The position numbers were made by a program, and so were the translations under genes. DNA of 8,387 bases, from the NCBI GenBank assembly GCA_038211505.1, contig JBBQVO010000155.1, positions 1 to 8,387 on the forward strand, read 5' to 3'. The first letter of the stretch is position 1, and each line of letters starts with the position of its first letter. The notes under the pieces are model-generated. The model searched no databases, was not told the origin of the DNA, and saw only the letters and a list, made by a program, of their open reading frames with translations. This stretch comes from JBBQVO01 sp038211505. GTDB taxonomy: Bacteria; Chloroflexota; Dehalococcoidia; DSTF01; JACRBR01. This document shows positions 4,803 to 8,387 of the stretch, one piece after another.

Positions 4803-5849
4803 TCAGCGACTTCGGCCGACCGCAATCGCCGCGCCGGCGCCGGCCGCGCGAACGAGCGCCTCGGCTGCCGCCATGGCGGCGATGCCGTCCGCCGCGGTGA
4901 CGGCGACGGGCGTGCCATCGCGCACAGACGCCGCGAACGCCTCCAATTCGACGCGGAGCGGTTCGCGTTTCTCGATCGGGATGCGACGCATCGGCCCCTC
5001 GCGTACACCCTTGAGGTGGTGCGCCGCCCAATCGCCGCCGTCGCCGCGCGGGTGGTCGTTCTCGAAGAACGTCAGGTCGCGCGCCAAGTAGTCGACCACG
5101 AACATGCCGCGCTCGCCGAGCACCGAAAGTTCGCGGATCTTCGTCGGCGTCAGCCAGTTGATGTCGAGCACGCCCACGACGCCGTTCTCGAAGCGCAGCA
5201 GCCCCGTCAGCATGTCTTCGTGATCGGTGTTAATGCGCTGCTCGGTCTCGGCCTGCACGCGCACGATCTCGCTGCCGAGCAGAAATCGCATGACGTCGAT
5301 GTCGTGCGGCGCCAGATCGAGCACGACGCCCACATCCCGCACACGCTCCGGAAACGGACCGACGCGGCGGGCGTGCACCTGGAAGACGCGCCCGAGTTCG
5401 CCGGCGTCGAGCCGTCGCTTGAGTTCGATCACCGCCGGATTGAAGCGCTCGATATGCCCGACGGTCAGCGCCAAGCCGGCGCCGGCAGCAGCGTCAGCGA
5501 GCTGCTCGCCCTCCTCGATCGTCGCCGCCAGCGGCTTCTCAACAAGCAGCGGTATGCGAGCCGCGATCAGCTCCGACGCGACATCGTAGTGCATGCGCGT
5601 CGGCACGCAGACGCTCGCGAGATCGATACGCTCGTCGCTCAACAGCGCGCGCACGTCGTCATAGCCATGGACAGCGGCCGTCGGATCGGCGCCGTGAGCG
5701 CTCGCCATGAATGCGGCGCGCACGCGTTCTCCGTCCACATCGGCGACAGCGACAAGCTCGGTACCCGCCATCTCGCGGTAGACGCGCGCGTGGTTCACGC
5801 CCATCGCTCCGAGTCCGATCACCGCCGCCCGCAACACTCGATCTTGCAC
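4803..5849 (-). CDS. Gfo/Idh/MocA-family oxidoreductase (probable sugar or nucleotide-sugar dehydrogenase)
   Basis: A 348-residue NAD(P)-dependent oxidoreductase of full family length. The Rossmann domain (about 6-125) has AAVIGLGAMGVNHARVY with the nucleotide-binding glycines, the acidic end of strand 2 at VAVADVD (33-39), and the family signature LLVEKPLA (101-108) with catalytic Lys105. The C-terminal alpha/beta domain carries GHIERFNPAV (131-140) and the active-site segment LDLAPHDIDVM (177-187) with Asp178 and His182. The PHD and RFNP motifs are typical of members that oxidise UDP-HexNAc at C3, but simpler sugars or inositols are possible. Start is GTG at 5849: the Rossmann fold begins right after, and a TACAAT lies 6 nt upstream with no Shine-Dalgarno. 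The glycosyltransferase and membrane gene downstream on the same strand suggest a part in a surface glycan or glycolipid pathway. Confidence 0.9.
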   Translation of the reverse strand: MQDRVLRAAVIGLGAMGVNHARVYREMAGTELVAVADVDGERVRAAFMASAHGADPTAAVHGYDDVRALLSDERIDLASVCVPTRMHYDVASELIAARIPLLVEKPLAATIEEGEQLADAAAGAGLALTVGHIERFNPAVIELKRRLDAGELGRVFQVHARRVGPFPERVRDVGVVLDLAPHDIDVMRFLLGSEIVRVQAETEQRINTDHEDMLTGLLRFENGVVGVLDINWLTPTKIRELSVLGERGMFVVDYLARDLTFFENDHPRGDGGDWAAHHLKGVREGPMRRIPIEKREPLRVELEAFAASVRDGTPVAVTAADGIAAMAAAEALVRAAGAGAAIAVGRSR

Positions 5850-5855
5850 GGCGCA

Positions 5856-5861
5856 ATTGTA
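5856..5861 (-). promoter_or_regulatory. TACAAT -10-like element directly before the dehydrogenase GTG start
   Basis: TACAAT (5/6 to consensus) ends 6 nt before the GTG at 5849, so the first transcribed base would be at or next to the start codon. The intervening TGCGCC has no ribosome binding site. A clear -35 is not visible. Confidence 0.45.
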
Positions 5862-5913
5862 TCCGCCGAGGGCGTCACGGAGCGGCGCGTGTTATCGGAC
5901 ACGGTGCGTCCGA

Positions 5914-5940
5914 CGCGGGCGCAGCGAGCGGCGCCCCTAC
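5914..5940 (-). repeat. GTAGGGGCG-type intergenic hairpin element, copy 1
   Basis: On the minus strand this begins GTAGGGGCG (5940-5932) and folds as GGGCGC (5936-5931) with GCGCCC (5922-5917), loop CGCTCGCT. It has the same head and same stem placement as the element at 6641-6668 in the other orientation. It lies between the small-protein terminator and the dehydrogenase promoter. Confidence 0.5.
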
Positions 5941-5974
5941 GCCGGGGTGTGATCAGCCGACACATCCCTCCAAC

Positions 5975-5995
5975 CCCTTCGTGTCCTTCGTGGTT
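5975..5995 (+). repeat. Short intergenic repeat, copy B (CCTTCGTG tandem)
   Basis: Reads CCTTCGTGTCCTTCGTGGTT after one leading C; 20 of 21 bases equal copy A at 1050-1070 on the other strand. On the minus strand it starts only a few bases past the U-run of the terminator at 5999-6030, so the two may be parts of one unit. About 4.9 kb separates the two copies. Confidence 0.6.
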
Positions 5996-5998
5996 AAC

Positions 5999-6030
5999 AA
6001 AAAGAGAGGTCTCGTACTCGAGGCCTCTCT
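5999..6030 (-). terminator. Intrinsic terminator of the small orphan gene
   Basis: On the minus strand a 12-bp stem (AGAGAGGCCTCG with CGAGACCTCTCT, one C/A mismatch, loop AGTA) is followed directly by TTTTTGTT (the first T is shared with the stem). It starts 24 nt after the TAA of the small membrane-protein gene. This is the clearest rho-independent terminator in the window. Confidence 0.85.
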
Positions 6031-6054
6031 CACATTTCGCGTTACCGTCGTGTC

Positions 6055-6354
6055 TTAGGCCGCGACGATCTCTTCGATGCTCTCCATCTCGTCCGCCGTG
6101 CGAATCGGCGACGGCACACCACTGTGCGCCGGCATCGCCTTCGGGGCATTCGAGTTGTACAGCCAGGCGATCGGGCCGGCGGCGACGAGCGTCAGGAATC
6201 CGGCGACGCGCGCCGCCGTGCCCTCCGCGACGGGCGTCCCGGCGCCGGCGCCGAGCGGATTCAGCCAGAAGCTCCACTCATCCTGAAAATATCGCGTCCA
6301 GAGGTCGGCGTTCGCTACGGTCGGCGCTTCATGCGTTTCCATGGGGTTCTCCAT
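6055..6354 (-). CDS. Small hypothetical protein with one hydrophobic segment
   Basis: A 99-residue protein that I do not recognise. Residues 16-36 are rich in aromatics (DLWTRYFQDEWSFWLNPLG) and look like an amphipathic, membrane-surface helix. Residues 49-66 (RVAGFLTLVAAGPIAWLY) are hydrophobic enough for a single membrane helix. The C-terminus is acidic (DEMESIEEIVA). The intrinsic terminator 24 nt downstream supports a real, single-gene transcript. The start may be ATG 6354, or ATG 6342 (residue 5), which has GGAG at a proper distance; the second gives 95 residues. It has no same-strand neighbour close by: about 400 bp upstream are without a gene and the downstream gene has its own promoter. 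Function unknown. Confidence 0.65.
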   Translation of the reverse strand: MENPMETHEAPTVANADLWTRYFQDEWSFWLNPLGAGAGTPVAEGTAARVAGFLTLVAAGPIAWLYNSNAPKAMPAHSGVPSPIRTADEMESIEEIVAA

Positions 6355-6577
6355 ACTCTCGTGCTCGTACCTCTACGACGCCATCGTAACCAGCGGATAC
6401 GACCGTCCGATTAAGGGCGCGTTAACTGCATATGAACAGCGTTGTCGGAAGCTCTACGACGGCGCACCAACGAGATCATCGGCACACAGAAGCGACTCCG
6501 AATACCTTAACGGAACTTCGCCGTTCGCTCAAATCATGCCTCGCGCCCACGAAGTCTTGTATCAGGCTTCCCCCGAT

Positions 6578-6597
6578 TCCCTCCGGCCGCGGAGGGA
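6578..6597. repeat. Perfect 8-bp hairpin (TCCCTCCG / CGGAGGGA)
   Basis: Stem arms 6578-6585 and 6590-6597 with loop GCCG. No U-run follows on either strand. It lies 150 bp downstream of the DUF2332 stop codon and 224 bp upstream of the small gene's start. The role is unknown. Confidence 0.45.
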
Positions 6598-6640
6598 TCC
6601 CCGCCGCTGTGCGAGGCCGGTTAGAACGGGCTAATGGCAA

Positions 6641-6668
6641 TGTAGGGGCGGCCCGATGTGGCCGCCCG
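6641..6668 (+). repeat. GTAGGGGCG-type intergenic hairpin element, copy 2
   Basis: TGTAGGGGCGG head followed by a perfect 8-bp stem, GGGCGGCC (6646-6653) with GGCCGCCC (6660-6667), loop CGATGT. Elements with this TGTAGGGGCG-plus-hairpin look are, from general knowledge, frequent between genes in some Chloroflexota and cyanobacterial genomes. The window holds a second member at 5914-5940 with the same head but different stem bases, so the fold rather than the exact sequence is kept. Confidence 0.55.
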
Positions 6669-6750
6669 CTGTGGGTTGGCGTCGACGGGCAATTCGCGGA
6701 GGCATTGTGGTCGACGACTATGAAGAGTCCGACGAGAGATGGCCGAACCG

Positions 6751-7812
6751 CTACGCCTCGCCAAGCCACTCGATCCACGCCCCGTGCGGGTGCGATCGTG
6801 CCAGCCGACGCGGCCGCGCTTCACCACCGCCGAACAGCGTTATGTCGATGACGGCGTCCCCGCCCGTACCGCGATCGACATCCATCGTCACAAGCGCCAT
6901 CGGCCGCGATCGCGCCGCGGCGCCGATGATCACGTCGATGCCGGCGCGCGCTTCCCTGGAGAACTGATACAGCGTGAAGCTCGCGGCGATGACGAGCGGC
7001 AGTTCCATCGGCGCTTCCGCAATCACAGCCGGCAGCAGCTCCAACGCATCACCCTCGAGTATCCGCACCGGGTGCGCACGGGCGATGGCGATCGCGGCGT
7101 CCATGCGCTCGCGGCGATCGACGCGATCCGGCCAAATCAGCGCGCGTTGCCACAGCACCGCATCGTCGTCATCGATGTCGACGGGATCGAGATCGATGCC
7201 CGTGCTCCAGGCAGTTTCGAGATCTGCTGGCAACGCCGGCAACGGTACGTCGCCACGAACCTCGCAGTTCAGCTGCACGGTCGATGGCGCGTCGCCCCAC
7301 GAGCCCGCGACGCCGTACTCGTATCGATAGCGATCCCACAGCAAATTGAAGCCGGCGCTGGCGCCGATCTCGATCATCGCCAGACCCTCGCCGCCACCGA
7401 GCGTCTTCGCCGCCGTGGCGAACGCCGGCAGCAGGCACGTGCAGCGTTCGAGCACGTTCGTCTGCACGAGCCGCGATGCCACGATCGCACGCACGTCGTC
7501 GCGATGCGTCATGCAGAAGTCTCGAAACTGCGGGAATGCGTCGGCGGCCGGCAGCGGCTCGGCCGTCAGATCGGGATAGTACGCCCGCAGCGGATGCTCG
7601 ACGCCGGAGAGCAAAAGATAGTGCACAGCAGCGAACAGCAGGTTAGGCGCCGGCTGTCCCGGCCGCCGTTCCGCCACGAAATCGATCAGATCATCGTCGT
7701 CCGCAACATCGCACGCGATCGGCGCGTAGAAGAATGCGTTCGCGCTGGGGAAGTCTGTCTCCGCATACCGCCGGAAGATCGATTTCAGCGAGGCGCGTTG
7801 CTGCTCATCCAT
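6751..7812 (-). CDS. DUF2332 family protein (methyltransferase-like fold suspected)
   Basis: A 353-residue protein that matches the DUF2332 family by its characteristic blocks: NLLFAAVHYLLLSGVEHPL (57-75), FRDFCMTHRDDVRAIVASRLVQTNVLERC (96-124), LAMIEIGASAGFNLLWDRYRYEYG (144-167) and LIWPDR (225-230). The EIGASAG block followed by an acidic EGDALELL segment (253-260) resembles the glycine-rich loop and the following strand of SAM-binding Rossmann folds, so a methyltransferase-type activity is plausible but not shown; the family has no assigned reaction that I know. The protein is complete, without signal peptide or membrane helix. Start ATG 7812: family similarity begins a few residues in. 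A TAGACT lies 6 nt upstream, with no convincing Shine-Dalgarno. It follows the RibD-C-like gene after 28 nt. Confidence 0.87.
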   Translation of the reverse strand: MDEQQRASLKSIFRRYAETDFPSANAFFYAPIACDVADDDDLIDFVAERRPGQPAPNLLFAAVHYLLLSGVEHPLRAYYPDLTAEPLPAADAFPQFRDFCMTHRDDVRAIVASRLVQTNVLERCTCLLPAFATAAKTLGGGEGLAMIEIGASAGFNLLWDRYRYEYGVAGSWGDAPSTVQLNCEVRGDVPLPALPADLETAWSTGIDLDPVDIDDDDAVLWQRALIWPDRVDRRERMDAAIAIARAHPVRILEGDALELLPAVIAEAPMELPLVIAASFTLYQFSREARAGIDVIIGAAARSRPMALVTMDVDRGTGGDAVIDITLFGGGEARPRRLARSHPHGAWIEWLGEA

Positions 7813-7818
7813 CGCCGC

Positions 7819-7824
7819 AGTCTA
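7819..7824 (-). promoter_or_regulatory. TAGACT -10-like hexamer before the DUF2332 gene
   Basis: TAGACT (TA-N3-T pattern, 4/6 to consensus) ends 6 nt before ATG 7812, the same spacing as the -10-like box of the dehydrogenase gene. Taken alone it is weak. The gene could equally be read from a transcript of the upstream RibD-C-like gene 28 nt away. Confidence 0.3.
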
Positions 7825-7840
7825 GCGGCCTGCTCGCCGG

Positions 7841-8380
7841 CTAGCGCTTCGGCCGGTACGTCAGCGCCATCACACCTGAGCTGAAGGTCTTCGAGTCCGC
7901 GAGCTCCATCGCCTTCATCCCGGCGCTGCCGTTGAAGAGTCGCTTGCCGCCGCCGATGACGACCGGAAAGACGGAAAGCCGATATTCATCGACGAGGTCA
8001 TCGCGCATCAGCGACTGTACCAGCCTTGCACTGCCTGTCACGACGATATCGCGGCCGGGTGCGTCCTTCATCTTGCGCAACTCGTCGGCGATCGGACTGC
8101 GAATGAAGGTGGTGTTCTGCCACTCCGTCTTGTCTAGCGTCGACGTGACGACGAATTTCTGCGTGCGGTTAAGATGATCCGCGATCTCGTTCTCCTGCGT
8201 TGGCCAGAACGACTCGAAGATCTGAAACGTCACGCGCCCCAGCACGAGCGCATCGGACGCCTGCATCCCCACCCTGTTGGCCGCCGTCATTTCCTCGCTC
8301 TGATATGGCGCCGACCACTCCTCCGGCGCTTCCATCACGCCGTCCAACGTCACCATCTCGACGGCGATCACGTTCCTCAT
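7841..8380 (-). CDS. Dihydrofolate reductase family / RibD C-terminal-domain protein
   Basis: A 179-residue protein of the stand-alone RibD_C (DHFR-like) group. Visible features: the opening strand and substrate loop VIAVEMVTLDGVMEAPEEW (4-22), DALVLGRVTFQIFESFWP (43-60) around the cofactor site, KFVVTSTLDKTEW (75-87), DIVVTGSARLVQSL (111-124) and the signature DLVDEYRLSVFPVVIGGGKRLF (128-149). The family uses NADPH to reduce pterin- or pyrimidine-like compounds. Proteins of this stand-alone type are common and their true substrates mostly unknown, so neither folate nor riboflavin synthesis should be assumed. Start ATG 8380 fits the family N-terminus; only 7 nt lie upstream in the window, so its ribosome site and promoter cannot be judged. 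Confidence 0.9.
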   Translation of the reverse strand: MRNVIAVEMVTLDGVMEAPEEWSAPYQSEEMTAANRVGMQASDALVLGRVTFQIFESFWPTQENEIADHLNRTQKFVVTSTLDKTEWQNTTFIRSPIADELRKMKDAPGRDIVVTGSARLVQSLMRDDLVDEYRLSVFPVVIGGGKRLFNGSAGMKAMELADSKTFSSGVMALTYRPKR

Positions 8381-8387
8381 GCCAGCT

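Larger units (their letters stand above)
6355..6750. other. 396-bp region without a recognisable gene
   Basis: Holds two hairpins (6578-6597 and 6641-6668). The stretch 6400-6540 is richer in A/T and could include the promoter of the small protein, but no -10/-35 pair stands out. Open frames on both strands here are short, Arg/Ser-rich, lack family motifs and run into the antisense of the DUF2332 gene. No tRNA or other structured RNA was recognised. No clear terminator follows the DUF2332 stop unless the hairpins serve as one. Confidence 0.6.

Noticed and set aside
4767..6389. Longest plus-strand open frame (540 codons)
   Set aside because: It is Arg/His/Ala-rich without any family motif, and runs antisense through the Gfo/Idh gene, a terminator, two repeats and the small gene. 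It is a high-GC shadow frame.
6432..6851. Plus-strand open frame across the gap beside DUF2332
   Set aside because: Compositionally noisy, no ribosome site, contains a hairpin repeat and ends antisense inside DUF2332.
6739..7884. Plus-strand open frame of 381 codons
   Set aside because: Antisense to the DUF2332 gene, which has clear family blocks. The plus-strand product is Arg/His-rich and shows no motif.

Overview
The window is high-GC bacterial DNA with every convincing gene on the minus strand. It probably comes from a member of the Chloroflexota or a close relative. The main clue is the truncated secreted protein at the left edge, whose Thr/Pro/Asn-rich tail (TPTATNT-type repeats) is common in surface proteins of that phylum. 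Intergenic hairpin repeats of the GTAGGGGCG type and several starts that look leaderless agree, but none of these proves the taxonomy. There is no rRNA, tRNA, CRISPR array, transposase or phage gene.

Layout, read right to left in the direction of transcription. (1) 8380-6751: a dihydrofolate reductase/RibD-C-like protein, then a DUF2332 protein 28 nt downstream. (2) 6750-6355: about 400 bp without a gene, holding two hairpins, one of them a dispersed-repeat-like element. (3) 6354-6055: a small orphan membrane-associated protein with a clear intrinsic terminator. (4) 5849-3208: a probable cell-surface glycan set: a Gfo/Idh/MocA sugar-type dehydrogenase, then a two-helix membrane protein whose ATGA stop/start overlaps a GT2 polyprenyl-phosphate-type glycosyltransferase. 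(5) 3207-2817: a 391-bp regulatory and unexplained region. It contains an imperfect 19-bp repeat pair and two copies of an 18-bp palindrome CTGACA-N6-TGTCAG, one centred on the -35 position of a promoter. (6) 2816-1162: a VOC-fold (glyoxalase/dioxygenase superfamily) protein, a nested inverted repeat, a flavin split-barrel (PNPOx-like) protein and a WYL-domain regulator coupled to it by an ATGA overlap. (7) 898 to the left edge: the secreted Thr/Pro-rich protein, which continues outside the window.

The most testable idea is a small regulated module. The WYL regulator, co-translated with the PNPOx-like protein, may control the VOC gene through the paired palindromes. The second is that three genes (4709, 5849, 7812) have a -10-like hexamer 6-8 nt before the start codon and no Shine-Dalgarno sequence, whereas the VOC, PNPOx, WYL and secreted-protein genes have plausible purine-rich ribosome binding sites. 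No wholly new multi-gene system is evident.
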